A stretch of 64,000 nt of DNA from the NCBI RefSeq assembly GCF_020740795.1, contig NC_067282.1, positions 130,939,132 through 131,003,131 on the forward strand, written 5' to 3'. The position numbers and the translations under genes are program-made. Under the pieces are notes generated by a model. It did not search any database. It was not told the DNA's origin and saw nothing but the letters and a program-made list of their open reading frames with translations. Of the stretch, positions 24,801-39,300 are shown in pieces; the stretch's first letter is position 1, and the number at the start of each line of letters is the position of its first letter. Source of the DNA: Apus apus. Taxonomy: Eukaryota > Chordata > Aves > Apodiformes > Apodidae.

Positions 24801-27800
24801 GTTAGAAAACAAAGACGTAAGACTACGTAAGGGTGTTGACGTTCTCTGGATTAGTGAATTATGCAAATAGCTTTCTAGGCTAATGGAGTTTCTATTTAGC
24901 AGACCATGTTCTAAATCAGCTGATGAAATATTTGACTATTAAGCTGTCTACAAAAATTAGTGTAGCTGAATTCTAATAGTGCTGAGAGAACCTGACTTCA
25001 ATGTGATCCAGCTGATAATTTTGTCCATGGGTGTTTTCTAATCGCTTTTTCCAGGTGCAGCAAAGGGCACAAATAAACTTTCACCTCCTTGAATGATACA
25101 AAGTTTTTGTGTCCTCTGCAGTATAGTTTTCTATTTAAAAGGGTATTTTACTCTATTGACTAAAAGGGAATTTTGAAAGCAGACTGCTAGATTGCATGTT
25201 CTTCTAGATAAAGGCAATTGGTTTCTTAGTCTAGAAGAAACTCCCTCTCATTGTTCTTTATCCAAAAGTAGATTGGTTAGAATTGATTGTCACTGAAAAC
25301 TATTATGGCAGCCTTACTTTTTCAGGCCTGCAGAAGATATATGAAGATAAAAGACACTTCCCTCCCCCCCCCCTTTTTTTTTTTTTAAGAAAACAACAAC
25401 AAAACACCCCAGCATTCAGCACCGTACATCAGCTGTCTGCTGAGGCCAGAAACCTGGTTCTATAACCCCACTTTTCTTGCTTAGCTTTCTGTTTATTTCA
25501 TCTCCTTTGAAAGCTTCAACTCTTTTTTTAAAGAGGAAGAGTAGGAAGAAGTCATAAAAGGGATGAGAGGACCAGAGCTCCTCCTTGAAGTTCCTGTTTT
25601 CTCTAAGAAATGCTGTGCTTGTCTAAGTAGTGTCTTCTATTGTAATGGCACAACATGACAGAAGCCAACTGCTAGTTTGTGATGCTAAGAAAGCTACTCA
25701 TTCTACTAACTCCTCAGACTGGGAAACATATCAGATTGGGGTTGATATGTTTCCATCAGCCCTTCCATGAACTGGTTGGTGTTTAATCTGCAGAGCACTG
25801 AGTATACTCTATACCTTTAATAATGAAAAATAAGACTAAACTGGGAACATTTGGCTTGTTTTAAGGCTCAGTGGGGATTAAAACTTGTGCAAGGTATAAT
25901 ACAGTCCAAGTTTTCAGATGAAACCACAGTGCTTCTGTCTAGTTCAATGTGCTGTGGGTACAGAAACCAGGTAAGTAATACATTAGAATGCAGCACCTGG
26001 GAAGAGTTTTTTCTATCTACATAATTCCAAGAGTTATATAGAAAAGGTCTTCCTGGCACTTTCCGTTGGCCAACGAGCAAGGCAATTGACTGTATTCTTC
26101 TGAATTTGCAAGTTTTTAGTATTATCTAATTAGGTTGCTGCTTAAACTTAAACCATACAGCTTACTGCTGTGAGATAGGACTGAGTACAGTGTTATTTTA
26201 CTTACAAAGCATCAGAGCAGGAAGCATTACAAATGCACTTCAACATGTTAGTTGTCGGGCTGTTTAAGGATTCTTTTCTCCACAATGTCCGCAGAAAGAA
26301 CAGGACATCCAAGAGCTGAAGCTAACCATTGTGGAGTGTTCCTCAGTAATAGAGGTATGGGACTGGCTCTAGTTTTTAACTATGTGAGGGGAAAGTGGTG
26401 CGTATCCTGTGCTTATGACACAGTGACACCCTAACCTGGTCTGATGTGTGTTTTATAGACTCTGCGGGCAGAAAAAAATAAGCTACTGGAGAACATGCAA
26501 CACATGCAGCAAGAGCTGATCTCGTGAGTGTTGTGAAAAAGCCCTAGGAAATGCAGCTCATCAGAAGTCAAAAAGGGTTGATACACTTTTTTTTTTTTCC
26601 TGCTTCTTTTAGAAATGGATTGAGTTTCCCACTGTTGTGCAAATTTAACAGTAATATTCCTGATGGGACAAATTCACTGCGGTCTGAACTGGAACTTGCT
26701 CAGTCTTCTGAGGTACGAATCAAATTATTTATTTAATCTCATCCTGATTGTCTTGCATCAGTAAAGGAAGAACAAAGATCCTACCCTTGAGACCATTAGA
26801 GAATCCTGGAATTCTAAGCCATTAGTCCTAGCACACAAGCATAGAATGTGAAGGTTACAATATTGTCCCAAGTACATTGGAGAAAGTCCAAAGAAAAGCA
26901 CACAAAGTGCTCAGAGATCTAAAAACTGAGAAAGTAAATCTGGAAGAGCTAGGGTCAGGCATTTAGCTGGCGGAAGAACAGATGGGTAGAAGATATATTT
27001 TCAACAATATAGTCTGTTATGTTGAAGAAAGTATCACTCGTTCTTCTTGTACTGTCTACAGCAGACACTAAGTTATTTCCAATTGCAGGAGGGGAGACCT
27101 CTATTTCATTGAAGTTTAACATAGTGAAAAGAAAATCAATCATTAGAATAAGAATCTTGACGTGGTTGTAGTCTTTATCTAATTTATTCTTCAGAAACTC
27201 TGTCTAAGCATCATTCTTTTGCCTCTCAGAGACTGATCTTTAGAAGTTCTGTCCAGCTCTTTTTATTTCCTTGACATCTTTGGATAGTGACTTGGAGTAG
27301 GACAGGAGAGGCAGCCTTCTGATGAGTCTGGCAGAGGCTGACAAAATCTTAGTACTGCAGTTGAGCCTGCTGCTTTGGCATCACAGTGTCCCCCGTGTCC
27401 TCTGCAGAACACCCAGCAAGTGGTTACTTTTGGGAACTATGCTTTTGGTCAGATACACTTCACATAACCCTGGAAGTTTGTTCTCTAACTTATTGTTCTC
27501 GTGGTTTTCCAGAGCTTCAATGGGGAACTACCGTGGGGAAAAAAAAAAGTATACTATGGTTTGGTTCAGTTTTTCTTTTATCTCAGCTATTCTGTGTCTG
27601 TTTCCCTAAAGACATTCCATGGAGCCCCATCCTTCCTTACAGTGCTGACTTCCCTTCAGCTGCAAGCAGTGCAGCAGAGCTGATAACACATATGCTATTG
27701 CAATCATTTTTCGTGTAAGGCTTCACCTTTCTGCTATTTGCTTTTGTGTGTGGTGCATTTTATAACAGGAAAAAAAATAATCTGCTAATGAGCTAAAACT

Positions 27801-30379
27801 ACAGGCCCAGAAATGAGAGGTATACTCAGCTAGGCAGCTCTGTTTCAAAAATCATGTATTGTCCCCTATTACAGTTCCCCACAGCAAGGAGTCACTGTGT
27901 TTACCTCTCAGATGCTGTAATGGGACAGGATTCCACCAAATCACCTGTAAAGCAAGTAAGGGCTATGCTTATTCATCACTTGGTAAAGCCTCTGCTGAAC
28001 AAAGATAACTAATTACTGGCTTCCTCTTGCCTACTCATGACATGAAAACTTGCAGTGGATCATTCAGCAGCCCAACTGACTTGCTTTTTAAAAAAATCTT
28101 CATGATGTGATGAATTTGGAAAGCTCTTACAAGCTTTCGGTAGCTCTGACCTTCTAGTAAATACAAAGCAGGGATACTTCAGAGAAGTCTAAATGTCACT
28201 GCTGCTGGTTTGTAATAAAGAGATGTCAAAATAAGCTGGCTGGCTCTTCCATCTCTTCAAAGATTAGCAAGACTGAATTGACTTCCCTGGATGAAACGCT
28301 GGACCATGAAGTGCTGTTTTTACTTCAGGGACCTGAATCTGCAGGAGAAAAATTTAAGACTATCATGCAAAACCTGGTCAGTAACAGAGCTTACTTGACT
28401 AAGAACGTGGTCTTCTATCAGCCTTTTCATTAGGACTTCTCTAAGCATTGATAATCAGGTCACGTTTACTCCTTTGGAAAACAAAAATATCTTATTTGGA
28501 GGTGGAGGGGTGAACTTTAACACTTTCACTTGGCACATCCTCTAACACTAACTTGTAACCTGGGTAATTCTGGGCAATGTTGTGTCAGAGTAGTACTAGA
28601 AATGCTGTGGTTTGGGTTTGTTGGTTTTTTTGTTTGGTTTTGGGGGGGTGGGGGCAGTGGAGGGAATGGTTTGTTATGGTTTGATTTGTTGGATTTTTTG
28701 CTTGATTTAAATTTTTTTGTTTGGTTTTTGGATTTTTGCTTTTCAGCAAGAGGAAGCCTCTGAAGCAGAGGAGCTTGTCATGACTTCTTTACAATGGGTG
28801 AAAGATCCTGATGTGAACATTCGACAGGACTGGGAAAGGAAAGTTGTGGTAAGTAACTGTTTCTCTGAAGCTATTTCATGAAATAATGGGGCTGTGCAAA
28901 AACTTGGTGTGTCTTACTGCTGCGTGCTATGTATAGTAATTGCTTGAGACCATAACCATCCACTGGGGATCAGAGAAGGCTGTATGGATATTAATACCTT
29001 TTGTAAGCTTTAATTTTTTTTGGAGGAAAGGGATGATTGTTTTTCACTTAAATGCTTTTCCTGATTTGTCTTGTGCAGGAGCTCACTTTGTTAAAACCAT
29101 GCTTGAAGGAAAGGGTAGTAGATGAAGCAAGTTGATCTGAAAAAGAAAATGAAGTCAGATAACACTGCTGTATTGTCAGAGCTAGGAAGCTTTTCTACCC
29201 ACTGCATGTTTCTGTGTTCCTCAAACACCCATTTTTCCCCTACCCTCTGAATCTGACTATGATAGTGGATGGTTTCACAATCAAAAGAAGGAGCAGGGTG
29301 GCTTTATAACTAGACTTCCAAAAAAAAAAAAAATATATATATATATGTTGGGCTTGTTTTCTTTTGAAAGGCAGTTCTGATTTTGCTGGGGACACTCCAC
29401 AGGAGAAGTTTCTACAAAAACATCTTACAACATGCTCTTGCATAATGTTTTTTCACTGTTCCTCATGCCTCTTGTGAGGCTTGAAAGCAAAAACTTTTGC
29501 TAAAGGTAACTGGTAAAAGTAACTTCCCCATGTGGTAGCAGCTGTCTGTGGACGCAGCTCAGCTCTCTTGCTCCTGTTCCCTCCTCTTTTCCTGTGTGAC
29601 AGCAGAATTTCTTTCATTTGGAAGATCTTTTTGAAAATTGTTGAAGGTTTTTCTGTAACCTCCTCCTCTTCGCTCATCCGTTGTTAGGAACGGTGCTACA
29701 GAAAACTCCACTGAACTGTATATTAATGGCTCCTTAATAGATGCAAAAACCTCCCTTCATCCCACTTGGGTAATAGCAAGCACCACAGTATGTGCTACTT
29801 GAAGCTGTTAGCTTTTAAGCAGCAAGCTACGCTACCATTCTCCTCCTCCAGCACTGCAAAGTGTTCTAGCTGGCCCTCTCCCTCTTGCCTGGGTAGGCAG
29901 AAGCAATCACTGGAGCCATCCAGTCCTGTAGTCAGCTTTTAATTCTTTTCTTTTTATGTAAATCCTGAGAGCTTCCCCTTGAAGAAGATGCAAGTGTCTG
30001 TCTCTTCACCCTGAGGTGACTTTGGGTAGACTCTAGGAAACTGCTGGCTCATGCATTGCTGTAATTTTTGGATCTTGACTAAAAACTTCCTCCTTCAGAG
30101 CTGTCACAGCTGAAAAATGCTTGTTAATTCACCATTCACGTTGGGATAGGGTTCCTGTCAAATGTGTGAAGATAAAAACTTTTGATGTGGATGTTGGAGT
30201 TGATGATGGCAAACCAATCCTATTCTGGCTCCTAGAAATCTATGTATTTGGCAATTAAGCTAACAGGATAAAGATTATTTGAAAATAAAAGGTCCTGTCC
30301 TTCTGGGACATGCGGGGGTGTGAAGTGACTTCAGAAGAGAGATTCAAATTAGCTTATTCCAGCCTTAGAGAAAGCTTTT

Positions 30380-30424
<45 letters not shown>

Positions 30425-33298
30425 TCTGGGACCATGCATGATCTCTTGAAGCTTGAACACTTCTCCACAGTTTCCTGTGAAATGGACATGTTTTGCTGTG
30501 TTTTAGTATTTTAAGCATGTTTTAAGGAATATTATATACAAATTTTAACTGTGGCTGATCTTGTGTGTGTATATATAATGTGTATTTAAGCATATATAGA
30601 TGGTGACAGTAAAAACTTCTCACCCTTCTGCTGGAAGATAAGATGGTGGCACATGTGGCCTGATAAGTCCATACCACTTATGTGACAAAACTGGTGTTTT
30701 TTCTAAAAGCAAATGCTGTCTGCCTTGCCTGAGAAACTGACCTCCAGGATGTGGGCATTTGCACATAGTCACGACCCATGTCATCTTAGTAAACCCATCT
30801 AGCAAAACTACTCAACCTCTTCTTTTTTTTTCTTTTTTTTTTTTGTAGCCTGATGCTCAATGTGTTTCTTTTGTTTGAAGCTCATGAACAATATTAGACT
30901 CTAACTTGCAAGTAGGTGGTGTGGTCCTTATTTGTAGGATTGGTGTTTTCCCCTCTGGACTAATGTAAAATCCCAGAAGCATGAACCTCATTTGTACTTG
31001 ACATTTGTTTGACTCATCAAGTGTTCTTTAAAAGCTGAATACTGTTTTGTATGTTCGGTTGAACAAGGGCAGAGAAAGAGGACTGGATTCTTCTTCCTCA
31101 TTGCTTTACACTGCAAGTCACTCTTCAGTGAAATACAGAGGATGCAATGTTACTTAACACTTCATTTTCAGCATCTTCCCTTTTTTCTTCCTGCAAGTCA
31201 GAGGTAAAACTGAAAGCCTTTTGTCACAGGGCTCATCCTGTGGACAACTGTTGGACAGATCTCATCTGCTAGTCATCTATGACAAACTGAAATACAAATA
31301 TTTGGGGTTTTGTGGGTTTGTTTTTTTTATTTCGCTATAATGCAAACTCAAATTGATGCTAATGGACTTAGTTGTACTTGAAGGAAAGAGTCACTGAAGT
31401 CTAAACTCTGTTTTAGGGCTTCCTATGAGATGGTAATTTATTTAAACTTCCCCTAATGAAACATGGGTTTTGTTGCTGTCTCTGAGCATCTTGTGATGGA
31501 GGTTTTCTGAAGCAAGTTGTAAAGACTCCCTCATGTGCCTTATCTTCTGCCATGCCTACCACAAATACTTGCTGATATGTATTTGTTTTACACAGAATAA
31601 AGAGGAAGAGGACTATCTGTGTGCCCTAGATCTGCACAGAAAGAAAGGCTAAGGGTGGTTTTTGATTTAAAAGTAACCTTTTGAAAAAAGTGGTAGCCAT
31701 TTGTCAAATTGCACTAGCATATGGAAGGCTTATATTTTCCTTGTGGAAACTGTTACACGTTACTTGATCTTAAAAAACTTAAAGTACTAACACTTGGCAG
31801 GAGTCTAGCCTGTCTGTTCCCACATCCCATCAAATTCTGGAGTAAAAGGATACAGGTTTGAAATTTGGGTGGCTTTGGCATTAGACTGCACAAAACTCTA
31901 TTTTGTAGAAAGCAAACACCCATTTCTCCTTTAGAATCTCTTCCTCATTAAGTTGTATTTTCCCCTCATTTCTCTTTCTTTCCTCTCATCTAATCAGATG
32001 CTCCTATGAGTAGTTCAATCATCCACCTTCTTTATTGCTGATGTTGCTGGATGTAGGTGATAATATTCAATGGCAGAGCAGGGAAATAAGCTCTCATCAT
32101 GTGAATTGGGGATTTTGTTTACTCTCTGCTTCTCATCTAACTACATGGAAACTCAATTTCAAAATTCCACAGGTTCTTCAGCAAGAACTAGGAGAAAAAA
32201 GACACCTTTGGATCCAGAAACTTCAACTCTTGGAAAAATACAAAGAATCCATAGATAAGGATTTTGTTAGAATGGCAGGCAACCTGAGGAGGACCAAGAC
32301 AGAGCAACTTCACCTAAGGAAAGAGCTCTCTGCCAGGTACCCCTTCAAAGTGTGTCTGAATCTGGTTTTGGTTTTCTTGTTGCTTAGTTGTTTGGTGGGG
32401 GGGGTTTGTTTGTGATTTGGGTTGGGGTTTTTTGGCCTTGAGGAACAAAATTTTCTGAAGACTTTTTCACAGAGAAAATTATCTGCTGTTTTGGAGAGGG
32501 GATTGAGTTTTTAGCATAACACCATGTGGGAGTTATGGTTTGGGTATGAAGTGACATATGATCTTGGAGATGTCGTTGAAAACACCAGGGAGACCACAGA
32601 CTGAGCAGTTAAATCAAGAAGGGACTGCCTATCTAGCAGGTGCAACCATTAAATAAACTGCTGGGTTTGTGTGAAGCAGAAGACACATCAAATATATACC
32701 TGCAGGTATCACTGCTTTGGAGACAATTGCTAGCCCCAGAAAATATAATGTCTCAGTTCATAGCTTCTCACACCTTCAATGAGTTATACCATTAAATATG
32801 AAAACATAATTTTAATATATTGGACCATGGTTTCTGCTGTGGGTTTGGATGCTACAAATAATGGCAGCAAAAGGCAGCAGGTGGAAACCTCTGTGTGCTG
32901 TCCCTTCCTCCTCAGACGTACAGGAAAGTAACTAGTCAAGTCTGGGTTTTGGGTTTTTTTTGTCAGAACAGCTAATCTGAATTTGTTGTCTTTGTGGAAC
33001 CCAGGCTTAGTGTCAGCTTTCTGCTGTCCTATGCTGTCAATTGTTGTCCACATGCTTTTGTCTGGTTTTGGGGTGTAAGAAGCTTCCTAAGGCTTTGAAT
33101 CCCTGAAAGCTGTTGAAGAGCAGTCATACTGCACTTTTGCTTGACTTATCTTCCATCCACCTAGCATTGTTAATGTAGACCTCCCACATGCTTTCCCTTC
33201 ACTCACAGAAGTGCTGACAAAAATATTGATGGCTTGGTTTCTTAAAGCTATCTCTCTGTATCGAGGTTGTGGTGGTAGCAATGAGAATAAATTATGTA

Positions 33299-33333
<35 letters not shown>

Positions 33334-36300
33334 AGGTGAGTTAGAGAAGAAATGTGCAAAGGGTCTCTGCAGTGGAAAAGCAGGGGTTCCTTGAAAGCCA
33401 TCATTTGTAACACTGGTTCTGATAATGGCATCTGCTTGCTGTCAAGTGAAATCCTCTCTGTCACGCTGGGAAATTGATCTGATGAAGCTGTCTGTTGGCA
33501 GTAATAGCTCCAGGGCATCTTTCCTAGAATGATTACCTCTATCTCCAATTACTAGTTCTCCCAAACCATGAGACAATGTGTTCTTTTGACCAAATTGCAA
33601 AAGCTTGCCCCACTAGACTCCCGTCCTTAGAGAGTTCTCTAGATATTCCCCAGGCTTCCACTCTGGTACTCAGCTGGCTGGGGCTGGCACAGCAATTGCA
33701 CAGCTCAGGTGGGAAGAAATCGGGGAAAACCTCCACCCTGATCCTAACTCTGGAGCTGCTGTAGGAAAAGCCTTGTCTGCTTACTGGGTTGAATTGTGCT
33801 TTGCAAGAACAGGAGTCCCTGGTGCTGGATCCTGGGGAGATGCAATATGCAACAGCTGAATGTGGGTCCTGAGGCACATCTTGACAAGGAGCACGTGTCA
33901 CCTCCTGGGCACGCTGGCTCTGAAACATCACTAACGGATTGTGGTTTGTGCTCTCTCGCCCCGCAGGCAACGTGAGATAGAAACTGTCAAACAGTTAAGA
34001 GAAGAAGCTGCTGGCCAGGCAGAAGCCCTTGGTTTAGAGCTGCAGAAAGCTACAGAGCAGCTTGAGGATGCCAGCAGAAAGGTGAGGGACAGCCCAGCTC
34101 CTGCTGTGCAGTAAACATGCGAGCAGATGCAGAAGGTTACGTACCAAGCGTGGCTGCTCTTGGGAAAGGAAACGGCGTGTTCGGCACCGAGTGCCTCCTT
34201 GCAAAAGTGGAACCAGCAGAGGAAGTAAAATTTGAGGGGGTGGTGACAACAGTTTGCTGATGAAAGAGGCAGCATTGCATATTTGTGGTGGCTTTTAAAA
34301 AAAAAAAGAAAGAAAAAATACCCCAAAAATAGCTTCCATACACAGTCCACCCCAATGTAAAAATGCAGAAGTTCAGAGGGAGCTTTATCACTTCCTGAGA
34401 AAGAGCAGATGCAGTTTGGTTTCATTTACATGAACTGTAGAGGCTCCTTGTCTTAACCAGGCTGCTTTACATTTTTTTCCTTCCCTTGTTTTTTTTAAAT
34501 CCTGTTTTGTGCTTAGGCAGAGGACCAAATTGAAGCCTTTCACTCTGCTTGTGAGGAAGCCGCATCCTTGAAATGCAAGTTAGAGGAAGCCATTTCTGAG
34601 CAGCAGAAACTTAAGGATGTGAATGCAGCTTTAACAGGCATTTGCCAGTTGCTTCAAGAAAAGCTGGAAGACCAAAAAAGTGAGTAACTGCTGGCAATGT
34701 GCCAGCCTTCCCTCTTGCACAGGCAAATCCTTTATGGTTTAGTTATAGCAAGGAAGAATAAGACTGAGCTGCAGGTCATCCGGTAAAATGCTCCGTGGAG
34801 AGTTTTTTTTGGGTTTTTTTTCCTTCCTTTTCCACCCCCCCCTCCTTTAAGAGATCTGTAACCATGGCACCTGGACTGAGAATCAGGTGGAATCTCAATG
34901 AGCGGGTGTGGGGCTGGGTGAAAGTTGTAGACCTTCCTTACAAAACCTCCAGCCCTAGGAGGAAGGGTTAGTAAGTCCATGGGTGGCGTTGACCCTCCTT
35001 TACAGAAGGTGCTGTTCCCACACCTAAATAGTTCACCTTAGTCCTAAAAAAACCAGCTCTCGTTCTTAAGCTTCCTGTACTAAATAGACCTGATTTTTAT
35101 GTTCTGCTTTCCGCTTGTGTTTGCTTTGTGTTTTTGAATAACTGTGTGATATTAGGTTGCTCTCTTTAGTAAAGAGCAACTGTGCCATTGCTCGTATTCA
35201 CGCAACTTTTGCCATGGAAGTGTGGAAGCTTCATACTGCTTGCTAACAGCAACACCTCAAAAGCCTGGGCAATTAAAAAATTCAGTGGTTTGATTCCAGC
35301 ACATGTGGCTTTTTCTTTCCAAATTCTGGAGCGTGTGTCACTGGCTTTTGGGAAAAAAATTTGACTGACTTAAGCCTGCTGAACGTTTGACCTGAGGTCA
35401 GCATTTTCCAGGGCAGTGTGACTGATGCTCAACGTGTATGTTCATTGTTTACAACTTTGTGACACTACGATTGGTCTTGTATGAAAAATGACATGGGACC
35501 CCATGTCCTAGCTCTAAGGCACAACTGTTAAGTACTGATGCAGCAGAAACTTCTCTGGGCTGTGTCTGCTGAGTTCTGACTGTATTTTCACATTGCCCAA
35601 GTTGTGCATGAGCATTGTGTGGTCATGTTGCTTTCATGTTGACTGCTTTCTTCAAACTGTGGGGTTGGCCTTTTTTATCAAAGGGCATAACAGTGGAAAT
35701 AGTGTGTAATTTCCCAGCTCTGAATAGAAAAAGCTCTTCTGCAAAGTGAGCTAGAGTAGGTAAAAAGAGAGAGAACCCCAGGCATGTGGAAGAAACTGGT
35801 GCCACTGTGACTTTGAAAAGCCCCACAAAACCTACCCCACACAAACCCTTAGAAAACACCACCACCCCAAAAATGACTGAGACTTTGGCTTTAAATGACT
35901 TGGGTGGTTTGCAGAATTATCTTTCTGTAGATAAATAGAAATAAACGGGTAAATGTGGAGAGCAGGTGTAAGGTGTTATGAACACATCTGGCAAACCAGG
36001 ATGGGAGTGGGGGACCTGTGGTATAAAGGCTGTGATAGAAAAGTTGAGGTAGAAGTCACCGGCAAAGGGCTCTGGCATTGCCAAGCTTCAACAAAGAATG
36101 TTTCTGACTACAATAAAAAGCCTTCTGACCCTAAAACTTCTGGACAGAATGTCAGATTGGAAGGACAAATGCTTCTTTTCCAATAAGTTGTAATGGAATT
36201 GTCCATTTCCACAGGGAACTGTGACACCTTAATGCTGATGATGTGGGGCAGCATTCCCTCCCCTACACCTTATATCAAGGGGAAATGTAACCAACGGGAA

Positions 36301-39300
36301 GAAGTGCCCAGTGTTTTCTGGAACTCGTAAATGAAATCCTCATGAATTCTTTCTTGTGAGAAAACTTCGGTTTAGACCGGTTGTACATACAAAGTGCAAT
36401 GTGTTTTCTGGGCAGTAGTCAGGTTTAAAGGCACATCTGAAAGCTTGTTACCAAACTATAAGGAACCCTGTAAGACTTGTAAATGTCTCTTCATAGCAAC
36501 TGCTAACACACTGAGATGGGAACTGCTTCAAAGGCGACTCTGTGAATTGCTGTGTCAGGTATGACACGTGTCTGGTGGGAAAAGGAAAGGTAGGCTTGCA
36601 CAGGAGGTGCTCTGGTGGAAGGAACTCTACAGCTGAGATGAACTTCCAAGTATTCTTGCAGCATCTTATTTCTCCTTTTCTAACACGTAAATAACTGGAG
36701 GCATTAAACTGTATGTACTGTGCTGCACATGATTATTTTGCTTCTTCTGCCCTCTGGGAAAAATGGGCTAGAACTTACAGGTGTGGTGTTGGTCTTCACT
36801 GGAAGCAGTTGGTGATCATAGCAAATCAGGCTGAGGGAGATTTTCCTTGATGTGGTGGTGGGATTTTTCCCCCACAATCAGCTTCTGTCCTGCAAACAGT
36901 CCTGAAAACAAATGTTTAAAATCTTGTAATGAAATATTTCTCAGTATCTAGGTATTTGGAATAAGCAGTTAAACAGTCATTACCTTTGTGCCTCTCTGTG
37001 GAAATATGTTGAAAATTATATAACTCTGGAGTACTTTGTTTTGAATAAAAATACTTTCTTCAAGTTTGGAAGAGGGTGGAGGGGGAGATGCTGTGGGAGG
37101 ACTCTTTTTTTTCCCAACCAGCTCTAGTAAGGAATGCTATAGCTCAGGTCTGAATGATCTGGAATTAACATAGAATAATAAGCTATCCTAAAATGTGTCT
37201 TGGGCTGTGTAGCAGGGGAACCAGGGGAGCAGAATCAAAACTCTGCACAATCTGGATGTGAATAAAACTTGTATTTGTGCTTAAAGCTCAGCAGAATTAA
37301 AGGCTGAAAGTAGCAAGGCAAAACAACTGCCCAGTCTTCCTCATAGCTGAAAATAGATCAATTTGATAAAAACTTCATTTTGCTCATAATCAGTAGTACT
37401 GCTCCTCTTTTTTAACCTGTTTTAAAAATTATTCTTCTACATCTGCCTACCTTAAACTATTTATTTATTGCAACAGTGCTGTGCAGAGTTAGAATATGAC
37501 TACAGTCTGCTGCCCACATCATCTGAGCCAGTGAAAAGGAAGGTAAGTGTTTTCTGTGACTGTTGCTCAGCCTGTTAAAATGTGGCACTAGTTTCGTTTG
37601 GATTTTTGTTGTTGTTTGGTTTTGTTTTGGCTCTTTCATTACCTGAAAGAAACAAATCTCTTTCCTTGTGATAAATTTTGTCAAGTTAAGCATGAAAAAA
37701 TAATTTGAGGTACATACTTGTGTATATAGGCATGTACATGTACAGACACAGAAGTATATACAAAACCTTATGGCAAAACCAGTTTCCTGTTGCTTCTGAA
37801 CAGTCACTGCAACAAAACACAGGTGCATTTTGAGAAGGATCAGAGGCTGACAATGAGGCTACATCTGCCAATTTCCTTTTTTTTCATGGCTTAAGCAACA
37901 TTAAGTCAAATGTGGATGCTGAAGCGTTGCTTCAGCAGTTCCCTCTAGCCATCCTGAGATGACATCTCTTCAGCAGCACACAACCAGCAAGCAGTGTGTG
38001 TTCAGGGGCAGTGGAATGTGGGGGCAGTGCTTTTTGTCTCCTTGCAGCCCAGCTGGACCTACCCTCCTCCTCCTGCTGAGGGAAACCTAACCTGTGCTTG
38101 GACACTGGATGAATGTTCCTTTTCTGAGTCTGTCTGGTTGGCTTGGCTGAAAGGGGGAGGATGGTCAGGTTTTTGTTTGTTTGTTTTCTCATGGGATTGG
38201 TTTGGTTGGTTGTTATTTTGGTGGGGTTTTTCATTATTCTATCCTGCTCATTTTGCCTGGTTTTGTGGCATCTAGTTCCAGACCTAGCTTGAAACAATGT
38301 CTGTTGCAAATGTAAAGTTCAAATATTTTACCTCTTCCTGTGTCTGTTCTGTCCATGAAGGATGTGAGCTTTTCTAGACAAAAAAGTAACAGATGGTGTA
38401 TTTGTGTAACTGTTAGTATTACATTATGCAGATGCAACTGCATGTGTGTGAGGGGAGTTGGTGGCATTAATGTATTCAGTGTGATAGAACAACAGCAGCA
38501 CTCTCTACTTTCCAATTAGCAGCTCCATTACTCTGAAAGACGGTGGAGTGAAGGACCCACCTTGTGCACCCAACTTCCCAGGACTCTGCCTTCGGGTACT
38601 TCATGCTGGCACAGGACCCCCCTGCTAGGTAGGACCTGGTGGTGTTGGCCATTTTTCTGTCTCTCTCCTAAAATCTAGAAAGAGTTAATAGGTGGGACAT
38701 AACAACATTACTGGTGCCAAACATGCTGGTAGAGTGTGAAAAACCTATTTTTGGCTTGAGCCTGTTTTTGGTGTGTAATCCAGGAGGCTGAACCATGTCT
38801 GTAACAATTGCAATCAGTGGCCTGAAAAGGTGGCTGCCTGTCAACTTAACAGGAGTCCCCAAAAGCATAAGGAATGGTATAATTATACATCCAAGCAGAC
38901 TCTTGACAAGATGCCTGCCAGCCTGGATCAAGGGCTTGAGTTGTATTCTTCCCATCCATCCTGTTGACTGGTACTGGTTGCAATAGCAAATCATGTCCTG
39001 CTACTTTGCCACTGAGCTGAAGTCAATCCCAGTTTAAAAACCTGAATGGATAATTTAGCTGCTGAGAATCAAGTAATTTTATCTGTCATTTTTTCCTGTG
39101 TTCCTAAGCTGTTCCTACTTCCCTGCACCTCTTGACCCTTATGAATATTAGAAGTGACCACTGACAGATCTGCATTGCAGGGCCACATCTACGTAGTGTT
39201 TTGGATTTTATAGACCAAGTCTTCTTCCAGAGTAAGCTGGTACAACATAGGGTCTATTCTCACACAAACTGTAAAATTCTCAAAAGTAGTTCTTCACTGT

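Noticed and set aside
25918-25970. 53-nt candidate ending at a GTAAGT donor in IRAG2 intron 10
   Set aside because: It would shift the frame; at most a poison exon, with no evidence for one.
26868-26960. Possible old CR1 internal fragment
   Set aside because: The resemblance is too slight to separate from ordinary intron sequence.
33087-33548. Minus-strand open frame of 153 codons
   Set aside because: It passes through the TG/TA microsatellite (a His-Thr run in translation) and shows no protein signature.
33931-34425. Minus-strand open frame of 164 codons
   Set aside because: It is antisense to IRAG2 exon 18 and its intron; no independent support.
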